From Eggerthellaceae bacterium (GTDB lineage Bacteria > Actinomycetota > Coriobacteriia > Coriobacteriales > Eggerthellaceae), in NCBI GenBank assembly GCA_910575165.1, contig CAJTDS010000003.1, forward strand, positions 1-64,000: a stretch of 64,000 nucleotides of DNA, read 5' to 3'. A program made the position numbers and the translations under genes. The notes beneath the pieces were generated by a model. That model had not been told where the DNA came from and made no database searches. It was given only the letters and a program-made list of their open reading frames with translations. Within the stretch, counting starts at the first letter, position 1; every line of letters begins with the position of its first letter. Shown here piece by piece: positions 17,824 to 25,683 of the stretch.

Positions 17824-19943
17824 GGTTCGTGCGGGACGAGCGGGGCATGACGACGGCCGGCATGGCGCTGTCGCTGCTGCTTGCGCTCTCGCTCGTGTTC
17901 TCCCTCGGTCAGCTGCAGCGCATATACGCAGTCTCGTCGAAGGTGCAGAACGTAGCCGACGCCTGCGCCCTCGCGGCGCTCAACCCCGTGGCGGAGTTCA
18001 TGGTGGTGGTGCGCGCCTGCGATGCGGTGGCGCTGTCGTTGTCGTTGGGCAGCATGGCGGCTACGGGGCTGGGCATGGTGGTGGGCTGCGTTCCCTTCGC
18101 CGCTCCGGCTGCGCAGGCGCTGCTTTCCGCGGGCCGAACCCTGGCGCAGGCAAGGGACGACTTCGTCCGAAAGGCCCAGGCAGGGTTGGAGAAGGCGCAG
18201 CGGGCGCTTCCGTTCATCGCCGCCGCGCAGGCCCTTTCGGTGGCGTCCCAGAATTCCGGCACGGCTCAGCGCTACGTTGCCGTGGCGCTGCTGGCTCCAA
18301 GCGACAGCTCTGCCGCTACGGTTCCGGCGCCGGGGGAGCTTGACGAGGTCCTCGACGGCGCCGAGGCAGCGCTGCCCGATCTGCAAGACGCGGTCGACCG
18401 CGCGCAGCAGGCGCGGCAGCGGGCGCAAAAGGCCAAGGACGACGCGTTCGCCCACGACTGTGGCAATGCCCCCGGCTACTGTATGCAGGAGCGCGCCGAT
18501 TCCCTAGCCCAGCTGCCGGCGTCCCAGAACCCGACGTTTTCCAGCGTGGACGCTTGGTCGTTCTCGGTGGCGCTGGCCCGGGCCCAGGCCTACTACCCCC
18601 GACGGCTTGCCGTCGAGCGTCCCTTGGACGGCTCGGTGGAGGAGCAGGCGAAGTCGGCCCTGCGCAAGCGCTTCTACGCCTACGCGGCGAACAAGGTGGG
18701 GCAGGGCTATGTGTTCGAGGGCGAAAACGGGGTGGACATGTTCTTCCCGCTACTGCCCCAGAATACTAAGGAAATGCGGTTGACCAGCCTGTACACCAAC
18801 GAGGTATACCCTTACGGCCCGGCGGGGGACGGCATGGCCATGCATGCGTGGGAGGGCTGCCCGAACGCCCAGGGATGTGCGGCCTTGGGCTCGATCTGGC
18901 AGATGGAGCGCGAAGGCTTTTCGGAATGCGAGCTGTGCGGGTTCTCCGCCGAGAGCATGGGCAGCGTGGCCTCGGCCTCGTCCCGTATCGACAACGGCTT
19001 CGAGTATCACTACCTTGCGGTGGCGCGAGCCGCCTTGGACTACCAGGCGGCCCTTGAGGAGGGGCAGCCGGCCCTCGACGAGGCGCGCGAGATCGCGGAA
19101 GGGGCCATCGGCGCGGTGAGCGAAGGCCTTTCCGCTGCGACCGCGTCCCGCATATCGGTGGTGCCTCCCGGCGCGTTCGGGGCCGTGGTGGTCGCAGCCA
19201 ACCTGTCCGACGATTCGGCGGCGGGCGGCTTCGCGAACGCTTTCGCGCCCGATGCAGGCTCGGCGGGTTGCCGGGTGGCCGTGTCGGGGGCGACGTTGGT
19301 GGCGGACCCGACGGGCGAGGGGGAGTCGGTGCTGACCGCGCTTCTGGATTCCGCGGCGCAGAGCCAAACCGTTGCGGGGTCGGTGGCCGGTATTGCCGAT
19401 GTTGCGCTGACCTGCTGGTCCGATCTGCTCCACGGATACGCCCGCGGCCATGACGGGCTGCTGGCGGCGGTGGAACGGGGCATCGACGCTCTGCCGTTCG
19501 CGGGCGATGCGGGGCTGGGTCGCATGGTGGCCGGCGCGCTGCGCGATGCCGTGGCGGCGGCTCGGCTGCAGCCGGCGAACACCGATGCCCTGCGGTCGGT
19601 GCTGGTGAACACCGCCCATGTAGCCGCTGCCGGCGACGGCGCGACGCTGGATGCGCTTCTGCGGGCCAAAGGGGCCATTGCTGCGCATCCATTGGAGGGC
19701 AACGACTCGTTCGCCAGCGTTATGGGCAGCCTGGAGGAGGTGGCGTTGGAGCGGGTCGAGGAAGCGGTAGGGGGCATCACCGTGGCCGAGGTCAAGGTGG
19801 TCCCCGGGGCGGGCGAGCCCTTCACCGTGTCGCTGGGCCTTCCCCCGGCGGTTGCGGAAGGTGCTCGCGGTGCGGTGTCCGAGGCCTTCGCGTGGCTGCG
19901 CCGCCTTCAGGCGCAAGGGGGAGGCGAGCGCCCATGGGAGTAG
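17820..19943 (+). CDS. tadG: TadG-like large pilus-associated protein
   Basis: 707 residues. The N-terminus DERGMTTAGMALSLLLALSL followed by VQNVADACALAAL matches the Tad/TadG N-terminal domain (the usual pattern ends QNAADAAALA). The rest is a long, Ala-rich exported region with helical stretches (about 90-200) and several Cys pairs (CPNAQGC; ECELC). TadG is a putative surface or tip component, and variation in the exported part is common. It starts in an ATGA overlap with tadE and has no recognisable catalytic motif. Confidence 0.78.
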   Translation: MRFVRDERGMTTAGMALSLLLALSLVFSLGQLQRIYAVSSKVQNVADACALAALNPVAEFMVVVRACDAVALSLSLGSMAATGLGMVVGCVPFAAPAAQALLSAGRTLAQARDDFVRKAQAGLEKAQRALPFIAAAQALSVASQNSGTAQRYVAVALLAPSDSSAATVPAPGELDEVLDGAEAALPDLQDAVDRAQQARQRAQKAKDDAFAHDCGNAPGYCMQERADSLAQLPASQNPTFSSVDAWSFSVALARAQAYYPRRLAVERPLDGSVEEQAKSALRKRFYAYAANKVGQGYVFEGENGVDMFFPLLPQNTKEMRLTSLYTNEVYPYGPAGDGMAMHAWEGCPNAQGCAALGSIWQMEREGFSECELCGFSAESMGSVASASSRIDNGFEYHYLAVARAALDYQAALEEGQPALDEAREIAEGAIGAVSEGLSAATASRISVVPPGAFGAVVVAANLSDDSAAGGFANAFAPDAGSAGCRVAVSGATLVADPTGEGESVLTALLDSAAQSQTVAGSVAGIADVALTCWSDLLHGYARGHDGLLAAVERGIDALPFAGDAGLGRMVAGALRDAVAAARLQPANTDALRSVLVNTAHVAAAGDGATLDALLRAKGAIAAHPLEGNDSFASVMGSLEEVALERVEEAVGGITVAEVKVVPGAGEPFTVSLGLPPAVAEGARGAVSEAFAWLRRLQAQGGGERPWE

Positions 19944-20425
19944 GAAAGATGCACGGCATACTGGGCGGATGCCCTGGGCCGCCTGTCGAGGGGGCCGGAA
20001 GGGCACCTGGCGAGCGGGGGCAGATGACCGTGGAGTTGGCGGTGGCCTTCCCGGTGCTGCTGGTGGTCGCGCTCGTTGTCGTCAATGCCGCCATGTTCTT
20101 CGGGCAGTGCGCCGCCTTCGACAACCTGTTTTGCGATGCGGTTCGCGTGCATGCGGCGTCGCCGGCCTACGGTCAGGGGACGGCGCAAAGCGTGACGTTG
20201 GTGCAGGAAGCTATGGACCAGGCGTTTCCCGAGGGTAACGTCGAAGTGGCCGTCCGGGCCGACGATGCGGGGCTGGGGCATACGAGGTTCACCGGTACGC
20301 TGCGGTTCGCTCCCACGCTGTTCGGATACCCCTTCCGCTCCGAGGCGTTCGGCGTGGCGTTTCCGCGGCTGAGCCATAGCGCGCAGATCGTGGTGGACTG
20401 CTACAAGCCGGGGGTGCTGCTATGA
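19934..20425 (+). CDS. TadE/TadF-like pseudopilin
   Basis: 163 residues. The leader is followed by ERG|QMTVELAVAFPVLLVVAL, again a prepilin-like motif with Glu at +5, and about 110 exported residues. It is the fourth prepilin-like protein in the locus. ATG 19934 has GGGGGAGG eight bases upstream and overlaps the large TadG-like gene by 10 bp. The downstream gene starts in an ATGA overlap. Confidence 0.78.
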   Translation: MGVGKMHGILGGCPGPPVEGAGRAPGERGQMTVELAVAFPVLLVVALVVVNAAMFFGQCAAFDNLFCDAVRVHAASPAYGQGTAQSVTLVQEAMDQAFPEGNVEVAVRADDAGLGHTRFTGTLRFAPTLFGYPFRSEAFGVAFPRLSHSAQIVVDCYKPGVLL

Positions 20426-20943
20426 GCGCCCGGCCGGCAGTGCAGACCGGGCGTGCCGTGGCGGCGTTCGCTGCGGTGGCGCTGCTTGTGGCATCGGTGC
20501 CGGCGGTGCAGGGGGTGGTGGGTGCGGCGGACGCAGGCGGCTCGCGGGCCTGCGGAGCGCCCTCGGTCTTCGGGGGCGAGACGGAGGAGATGCGTGCGTC
20601 CCTGCGTGATCTGGTGCTTGGCTCTGACGAGTCGCGTTGGCCGACGGGGGATGTTCCGACATGGCTTGCGGAGGCGTCCCCGTCCGCCCGCAGCGCCCGG
20701 GAAGTAGTCTCCGACGCGGCTCTCGGCCTTACGGGGTTCGTGCTCTCGGGCGATGCTCGGGAGGTATGCGCGCAGCTCTCTTGCGAGCTGCGGGATAGCG
20801 GATGGGAGGCTTCGCCAGGTGCCGACGGCTGCCAGGCGACGCTTCGGCGGGAGCCGTCGGCGCAGGGCGACGGTCCTTCCTGGGCGAGCGTCGCATGTGC
20901 GCAGATAGGAAACGAGGTGAGCGTAGTTGTGTGCTACAGGTAG
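20422..20943 (+). CDS. Exported protein of unknown function in the Tad locus
   Basis: 173 residues with a signal-anchor-like N-terminus (VAAFAAVALLVASVPAVQGVV) and five cysteines in an otherwise Ser/Ala-rich exported region. It resembles no family I recognise. Its start overlaps the preceding pseudopilin gene by four bases, so it is translated with the pilus genes and is probably an accessory exported factor. Confidence 0.65.
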   Translation: MSARPAVQTGRAVAAFAAVALLVASVPAVQGVVGAADAGGSRACGAPSVFGGETEEMRASLRDLVLGSDESRWPTGDVPTWLAEASPSARSAREVVSDAALGLTGFVLSGDAREVCAQLSCELRDSGWEASPGADGCQATLRREPSAQGDGPSWASVACAQIGNEVSVVVCYR

Positions 20944-21040
20944 GGAGAGGAGCCCATGCGGTATCGGTCGGCTTGCCGGCGGTGCTTGCTGCGGCGGGCT
21001 TGCCGTTCGGTCCGGCGGCGAGCTATCAGGGGCGCTGTTC

Positions 21041-21364
21041 GTGGCGTCAAGCGTGCGTGCGCGCCTGCGCGGCCTGCTCGGCCGCAACCGGTTCGAGGGC
21101 GTGCTGATGCTTGCCCCGTGCTGCGACGTGCACACGGTGGGTATGCGGTTTGCGGTGGATGTGGCGTTCGTCGGCCAGGACGGCACGGTGCTTGCCTCGC
21201 GGCGCAACCTTGCGCCGGGCAGACGCATGGCGGTTAAGGGCGCTGCGTGCGTGCTAGAGCGTCAGGCGAGTGACGGCGGCAGCTGGTTTTGTCCCGGGGA
21301 CCGGGTGGTTCTCGGCATTGGGAGGGAGGAAGAGGATGAAGGTGTGTCCTGTGTGCAAGGCTAA
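21041..21364 (+). CDS. DUF192-family protein
   Basis: About 107 residues with the DUF192 (COG1430) pattern: RARLRGLLGRNRFEGVLML, CDVHTVGMRFAVDVAFV and DGTVLASRRNLAPGR. Its function is unknown. The start is uncertain: GTG 21041 has AGGGGC seven bases upstream, and an in-frame TTG at 20927 would give a longer product. A strong ribosome site and ATG at 20956 are in another frame, so either the 5' end is unusual or a frameshift has occurred. It overlaps the next gene by 29 bp. Confidence 0.6.
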   Translation: MASSVRARLRGLLGRNRFEGVLMLAPCCDVHTVGMRFAVDVAFVGQDGTVLASRRNLAPGRRMAVKGAACVLERQASDGGSWFCPGDRVVLGIGREEEDEGVSCVQG

Positions 21365-21689
21365 GGCCTTCGACGATGCGGCGATTTGCTACGGCTGCCT
21401 GTACCGGTTCGATCGGGACGGCTCCGCAGCGGCAGCGAGCGGACTCGACGGCGGGGCGACGGGGATGGCCTGCGCGCCGTCTGCCACGGAGGAGCCTCCT
21501 CCCGAATGCTATCGCGAGAACCTTGTGTTCGCACCGCCTGTGCGGTCTGCGGCCACCGATGGCCTCGGCCGCCATGCGGCGACCGCCGCACCGCCGCCCG
21601 CGGTTGAGACCGAGGCGCACTGGAGACGCGGAGCCGATGGCCGATGGTGGCTGCGGGTGGACGTGGCGTTGCCCCGAACGGGCGCGTAG
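21336..21689 (+). CDS. Small zinc-ribbon protein
   Basis: 117 residues beginning MKVCPVCKAKAFDDAAICYGCLYRF, a four-Cys zinc ribbon, followed by an Ala/Pro-rich disordered stretch and a short ordered tail (WRRGADGRWWLRVDVAL). It may be an adaptor or regulator of the pilus genes. GGGAGGGAGGAAGAGG precedes the ATG. No family beyond the ribbon can be recognised. Confidence 0.7.
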   Translation: MKVCPVCKAKAFDDAAICYGCLYRFDRDGSAAAASGLDGGATGMACAPSATEEPPPECYRENLVFAPPVRSAATDGLGRHAATAAPPPAVETEAHWRRGADGRWWLRVDVALPRTGA

Positions 21690-21697
21690 GTATCGTC

Positions 21698-22222
21698 ATG
21701 GCGGAATGGGCAGAGGCGCTTCGCACGCTTGGCTTTGCCGGCTGCTTCGCATGCGTGGGCTGGGCGGTGGCCGAGGATCTGCGGCGGCGCAGGATTCCAC
21801 GGGCCAGCTGCTACGGTGTTGCCCTGTGTGGCTTGACGGCCCAGCTGGTCGGCTGCGGCGCGCCGGCTCTGGCCTGGGGGCTGGCCTACGCGCTTGCCGC
21901 GATGCTGCTGTGCGCCCTTGCCTTGCAGGTATCCCAGCTGATTGCCCGTGGCCGCCGACCGCCGCAGCCGCCAGCTACCAGCCCGGGTGCCGCAAAGGAC
22001 GCGCCATCGGCTCCCATAGGCGGCGGCGATATCCGCTTGATCGCGGCGCTTTGCGTGGCCACCGGGCCTTCGGCTCCTTCGGGGGTGGCTTTGTGCGCGG
22101 CCGGCACCGTGGCCGTATGCGTCATAGGCCTGGCCTGCGGGCGCCTGCGCTGGCGGGACGGCGTTCCCTACGCGCCCTTCCTGGCGCTGTGGCCAATCGG
22201 CTCGGTGCTGCTGGGGCCCTGA
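21698..22222 (+). CDS. tadV: Prepilin peptidase TadV/CpaA (A24 family)
   Basis: 174-residue membrane aspartyl protease that removes prepilin leaders. The two catalytic Asp sites are visible in AEDLRRRRIP (first, after TM1) and IGGGDIRLIAAL (GxGD motif). About five to six hydrophobic segments are present. Between TM3 and the GxGD motif is a Pro/Ala-rich loop. It is the last gene of the pilus locus and provides the enzyme for the four prepilin-like proteins upstream. The ribosome site is weak. Confidence 0.88.
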   Translation: MAEWAEALRTLGFAGCFACVGWAVAEDLRRRRIPRASCYGVALCGLTAQLVGCGAPALAWGLAYALAAMLLCALALQVSQLIARGRRPPQPPATSPGAAKDAPSAPIGGGDIRLIAALCVATGPSAPSGVALCAAGTVAVCVIGLACGRLRWRDGVPYAPFLALWPIGSVLLGP

Positions 22223-22228
22223 CGCACG

Positions 22229-22264
22229 GGCGCCCCCACGAGGGCGTGCCGTCGTGGGGGCGCC
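22229..22264. terminator. GC-rich hairpin between convergent genes
   Basis: Perfect 13-bp arms 22229-22241 and 22252-22264 with a 10-base loop, just after the tadV stop and facing the ModE-like gene. There is no T run, so it could be a terminator of weak type or simply an RNA 3' end structure. Confidence 0.5.
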
Positions 22265-22312
22265 GGGTTGCGCTGCGCGCGTTGCGGTTGCGCGGGGAGC
22301 GTCGCATCTTGC

Positions 22313-22350
22313 GCGGCTGCAGGGCTGCAGGGCTGCAGGGCTACAGGGCT
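22313..22350. repeat. Short tandem repeat GGGCTGCAG
   Basis: Three to four copies of a 9-bp unit (CAGGGCTGCAGGGCTGCAG followed by diverged CTACAGGGCTGAG). The stop codon of the ModE-like gene lies in one of the diverged copies. A multiple of nine would leave the frame unchanged. Confidence 0.7.
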
Positions 22351-22727
22351 GAGCGGAACTCCTCGCTGGCGATCCGCTGCAGGCGCTCCTCCATCTCGGT
22401 GTAGGCGTTGAGGAGCCGCTCGCAATCCTCGGTCAGCGTGGAGCCGTGGGCCCCTTCGCGGTGCAGCAGCGTTATGCCAAGAGCCGTTTCGGTGTCGCGC
22501 AGGATGCGCCATGCCTTGCTGTAGGCCATCCCCATATCCTTGGCGGCGGCGTTCAGCGAGCCCTTGTCGCGCACGCCGCGGCACAGCTTCGCAACGCCGC
22601 GGCCGAATTCCGAGCCGTGGGGGTTCGAAGTGGCGGCGATGGCCAGGCGGATGACTGGGGTCAGCGACTTCAAGGGGTCGTCGCTGACCTGGCGTGTTTC
22701 GGTCGTTTCGGTCTGCACGGTGCTCAT
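22341..22727 (-). CDS. ModE-like winged-helix regulator
   Basis: 128 residues resembling the N-terminal DNA-binding domain of ModE/LysR-type regulators: GVRDKGSLNAAAKDMGMAYSKAWRILRDTETALG and LTEDCERLLNAYTEME. No molybdate-binding (TOBE) domain is attached, so the ligand, if any, is unknown. Its ATG overlaps the thrC stop by an ATGA, so the two are translated together even though threonine synthesis has no obvious molybdate link. Its stop lies in a small tandem repeat. Confidence 0.8.
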   Translation of the reverse strand: MSTVQTETTETRQVSDDPLKSLTPVIRLAIAATSNPHGSEFGRGVAKLCRGVRDKGSLNAAAKDMGMAYSKAWRILRDTETALGITLLHREGAHGSTLTEDCERLLNAYTEMEERLQRIASEEFRSAL

Positions 22728-24280
22728 GTGCTGGCTCCTTCCTGCAGGAACGTGGTCACGGACTCCTCGATGCTGGCCGCGCCCGGATCGATGACCTTGC
22801 TGAAGCGGATGGGCAGCGAATCCAGCTCGGCCAGGCCGGCGGGGATGTTGAAGTCCCCGGTCTCCTCGGCGATCAGGCGGTTGAGCTGGCAGCCGGAAAG
22901 CGCTGCCACCGCCTCCGGCAGCGCCTCGCCTGCGGCCATCCCGTGAAGCGCGCGGTAGACGTTGTCGCCGAACTTCGCCCAGTGGGCGGTGCTGGCTATG
23001 AGCACGGGGTTCTCACCGCGAAGGCGCTCGGCTACCCGGTAGGCCACGGCGGTGTGGGGGTCCATCAGGTAATCGTGCTCGTCGAAGACTTCCTTGATGG
23101 TGGCCAAGCAGTCGTCGTTGCTGACGGAGTCCGCCGCGTAGAGTTGGCGCATGCGGGCGAAGGTCTCTTCGTCCACGCGGAAGCGCTTGGTCTCGCCCAG
23201 GTCGCGCATCCAGCCGCGAATGGCGTTCGCATCCCGGTCGGTCAGCTCGAACAGCTGGCGCTCCAGGTTCGACGACACCAGGATGTCCATGGAGGGAGAG
23301 GGGGTGAGCACGAAGGGACGGTCGGCGATGTCGTAGGTGCCGGTGTTGATGAAGTCGGCCAGCACGCGGTTCTCGTTGCTGGCGCACAGCAGCATGCCGA
23401 TGGGAGCCCCCATGACCTTGGCGTAGTAGGCGGCCAGAATGTTGCCGAAGTTGCCGGTGGGCACGCAGACGTCCACCGCGCCGCCCTGCTCGATCTTCCC
23501 CTCGGCCAGTAGCGTGCCGCAGGCGGACAGGTAGTAGACGATCTGGGGTGCAAGGCGCCCGAAGTTGATGGAGTTTGCCGACGACAGCGCCACGCCCTGC
23601 TCCTCGGCCAGGCGCTCGTTGAAGTCGGCGTCGGAAAACACCTGCTTGGCACCGGTTTGGCAGTCGTCGAAGTTGCCGCGCACAGCCCACACGTCCACGT
23701 TGCCGCCGCGCTGCGTGGCCATCTGCTTGTACTGGATGTCGCTCACGCCCCCGTGGGGGTACATGACCGCGATGCGCACCCCGTCCACGTCGCGGAAGCC
23801 CTCCAGCGCGGCCTTGCCCGTATCTCCCGAGGTCGCCACCAGCATGAGGAAGTCGCCCTCGAGCTTGCCCTGGGCGCGCAGCTTCTGGGCGCTTGCCTGG
23901 AAGAAGCGGGGCAGGCACTGCAGCGCCATGTCCTTGAAGGCGCTGGTAGGCCCATGCCACAGCTCCAGCACATGGGTGCCCTCGGAAAGCGTGGTGATGG
24001 GGCAGACGTCCTCGGTGTCGAAGGCGTTTCCGTAGATTTGCCGCATGAGCGAGTCCACGGTTTCATCGGGCAGGTCAACGCCTAGGGCCTTGTACACGGC
24101 GGCGGCCCGCTGCCAATAGGGAAGACGGGCCAGGTTGCGCAACTCGTCCTCGGTGAAATGCGGAAGGTGCTCGGGCACGTAGAGGCCCCCTCCCGAAGCC
24201 AGGCCGTCCACCACCGCCTGGGTGAATGCGACCGGCTGCTCCAGGTTCCCGCGCGTGTCGATGAACCGGTTGTCCGCCAT
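22724..24280 (-). CDS. thrC: Threonine synthase
   Basis: PLP enzyme turning O-phosphohomoserine into threonine, 518 residues. The PLP lysine is in GPTSAFKDMALQCLP; phosphate-binding and fold motifs include VATSGDTGKAAL and PTGNFGNILAAYYAKVMG. The N-terminal FIDTRG...GGLYVPEHLP region is typical of the longer (class II-like) form. The start at 24280 has GGAAGGA ten bases upstream. It leads the minus-strand pair with the ModE-like gene. Confidence 0.95.
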   Translation of the reverse strand: MADNRFIDTRGNLEQPVAFTQAVVDGLASGGGLYVPEHLPHFTEDELRNLARLPYWQRAAAVYKALGVDLPDETVDSLMRQIYGNAFDTEDVCPITTLSEGTHVLELWHGPTSAFKDMALQCLPRFFQASAQKLRAQGKLEGDFLMLVATSGDTGKAALEGFRDVDGVRIAVMYPHGGVSDIQYKQMATQRGGNVDVWAVRGNFDDCQTGAKQVFSDADFNERLAEEQGVALSSANSINFGRLAPQIVYYLSACGTLLAEGKIEQGGAVDVCVPTGNFGNILAAYYAKVMGAPIGMLLCASNENRVLADFINTGTYDIADRPFVLTPSPSMDILVSSNLERQLFELTDRDANAIRGWMRDLGETKRFRVDEETFARMRQLYAADSVSNDDCLATIKEVFDEHDYLMDPHTAVAYRVAERLRGENPVLIASTAHWAKFGDNVYRALHGMAAGEALPEAVAALSGCQLNRLIAEETGDFNIPAGLAELDSLPIRFSKVIDPGAASIEESVTTFLQEGAST

Positions 24281-24551
24281 AGGCCTGCCGTCCTTCCCTT
24301 GCTGCGGCCCCCCGTGCGCAACCTTGATGCGCTCGGGCGTGCTTGCAGCGCTCGCCTCTCGATTATCCAAATCCAGTATAACAACTTTGCCGCCCCGTTG
24401 GCGAAGAAGCGGAAATCCTGCAGCCTTTCGCGGGGCGCTGGCGCCCGAGAAGGCGACTGCTGGCGGCTGCTCTGCTTGGAAGCTCCGGGCCGTGTGCTGG
24501 GGCTGGCGGCTGCGGCAATCGAGGCGCGAGGGCTGTTGCCGCGAGCAAATC

Positions 24552-24657
24552 GCGAGTCGGTCTCAGGAGGCTGCCGTGGGCAGGCTGCGAGTCAATCTCG
24601 GGGGCTGCTGCGGGCAAGCCGCAGGTTGGCCTCGGGGAGCTGCAAGGCGGGCAAGCC
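24552..24657. repeat. Degenerate tandem repeat, three units of 34-37 bp
   Basis: Units 24552-24586, 24587-24620 and 24621-24657 share a start GCGAGTC/GCAGGTT, a middle CTCRGGRGGCTGC-like part and an end GGGCARGCC. The units are diverged, so the array is old or under loose constraint. Confidence 0.55.
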
Positions 24658-24725
24658 GGGCTCTTATTCCGAAAAGCCACCTGCAGTCCCCCTTTTTGAC
24701 GAGGCGTTTCGCTACGATGGCTTGG

Positions 24726-24798
24726 AAAAGTTAACCAAAGTTTCCATTCTTTGTGGAGCATGGAAAAAAAGTTAACTAAAGCTTCCATTTCTTGTAGA
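24726..24798 (+). promoter_or_regulatory. Two direct repeats upstream of feoA (candidate operator)
   Basis: Copies 24726-24757 and 24767-24798 match at 27 of 32 positions, with AAAAGTTAAC at the left of each and a spacing of 41 bp, close to four helical turns. A further GTTAAC is at 24827-24832, just before the feoA ribosome site. AT-rich sites in front of an iron uptake operon that also encodes a DtxR-type regulator suggest an iron-box array; binding is inferred, not shown. Confidence 0.5.
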
Positions 24799-24857
24799 AC
24801 ACGTCTAGAATGCTCAGTTGGTTGCGGTTAACTTATAGGAAGGCTGAGGAGGGTTCC

Positions 24858-25196
24858 ATGAACGGATTCGCGGCAGTGGCAGAGGCGCCGCACTTCACGG
24901 TGCAGAAGGCCCCGCATTCTACGGCGTCCTCGGCAAGCGCTGCGGCAAGCAGCTCGATGCCACAGGGGCAGACCATGCCGCTCTCGTTTCTGAAGTGCGG
25001 CGAGAGCGCATCGGTGCTGAAGGTGCGCGGCGGCGGGGAGCTGCACCACCACCTGGAGAACCTCGGCTTTGTCGAGGGGGCTCGGGTGAAGGTGGTCGGC
25101 GGCATCGGGGGAGACCTGATCGTGGACGTGAAGGGCGCGCAGGTGGCGCTGGGCCGCAACGCCGCCCAGCGGATCGTGACCGTGCCAGCCGCCTAA
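24858..25196 (+). CDS. feoA: FeoA domain protein (first copy)
   Basis: 112 residues. The first 45 are Ala/Ser-rich and probably disordered; the rest is an SH3-like FeoA domain (GGELHHHLENLGFVEGARVKV...GGDLIVDVKGAQVALGRNAAQRI). FeoA assists FeoB in ferrous iron import. GAGGAGG lies before the ATG. It is followed by a second FeoA gene, and the double-FeoA arrangement is common in anaerobes. Confidence 0.92.
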   Translation: MNGFAAVAEAPHFTVQKAPHSTASSASAAASSSMPQGQTMPLSFLKCGESASVLKVRGGGELHHHLENLGFVEGARVKVVGGIGGDLIVDVKGAQVALGRNAAQRIVTVPAA

Positions 25197-25278
25197 ATCG
25201 CGCAGGGAGACTCAGGGCAGCTGCGGGCTGCCCTTGAATTTCACCAGCAGCAGGTTCGAAGAGAGGAAAGGAAGGTTC

Positions 25279-25524
25279 ATGGCCGAACAGACCGACTGCG
25301 CCGTGAAGACGCTGAGGGACGTGCCGATCGGGGCTACGGCCCGGGTGGTGAAGCTTGTGGGCGAAGGCCAGGTGAAGCGCCATATCATGGATATGGGCAT
25401 CACCAAGGGGGTCGACGTCACGGTGCGCAAGGTGGCGCCTTTGGGCGATCCGCTGGAGGTGACCGTTCGCGGGTACGAGCTGTCCCTGCGCAAGAGCGAG
25501 GCGGAAAACGTGCTGGTGGCCTAA
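25279..25524 (+). CDS. feoA: FeoA domain protein (second copy)
   Basis: 81-residue compact FeoA: LRDVPIGATARVVKLVGEGQVKRHIMDMGITKGVDVTVRKVAPLGDPLEVTVRGYELSLRKSEAENVLV, the normal family length. It lacks the disordered head of the first copy. ATG 25279 has GGAAGG close upstream; an earlier in-frame ATG at 25234 is unlikely. The gap to feoB (159 bp) holds a GTTAG...CTAAC dyad. Confidence 0.93.
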   Translation: MAEQTDCAVKTLRDVPIGATARVVKLVGEGQVKRHIMDMGITKGVDVTVRKVAPLGDPLEVTVRGYELSLRKSEAENVLVA

Positions 25525-25578
25525 GGGCGCCGCGCATCCGCTGTCAGCGTCTTAAGGGCGCATTTTTTCAGGTCAGCA

Positions 25579-25594
25579 GTTAGCTTTAACTAAC
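25579..25594 (+). promoter_or_regulatory. GTTAG/CTAAC dyad upstream of feoB
   Basis: The 16-bp sequence GTTAGCTTTAACTAAC has perfect 5-bp arms GTTAG and CTAAC. It resembles the arms of DtxR/IdeR-type iron boxes. It lies about 90 bp before feoB. The DtxR homologue at 28547 is the natural candidate binder. Confidence 0.45.
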
Positions 25595-25683
25595 AATTAG
25601 TTCGAAGCTTCGGCCAAAGCGAGACGCTTGCAAGCCCGCTGCAAGGCGGCTTCGGGCGCAAACGGAGAGAGGAATCGCAGACC

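Larger units (their letters stand above)
24281..24857. other. Long non-coding region between thrC and feoA
   Basis: About 575 bp. It contains a degenerate three-unit tandem repeat (24552-24657), a T-rich stretch near 24691 and, close to feoA, two direct repeats with GTTAAC cores plus a third GTTAAC. An open frame crosses much of it but looks like repeat-derived noise rather than protein. Promoters for both flanking operons should lie here. Confidence 0.6.

Noticed and set aside
24158-24775. Open frame of 205 codons between thrC and feoA
   Set aside because: Starts antisense to thrC and then runs through the tandem repeat array; no ribosome site and no recognisable protein.
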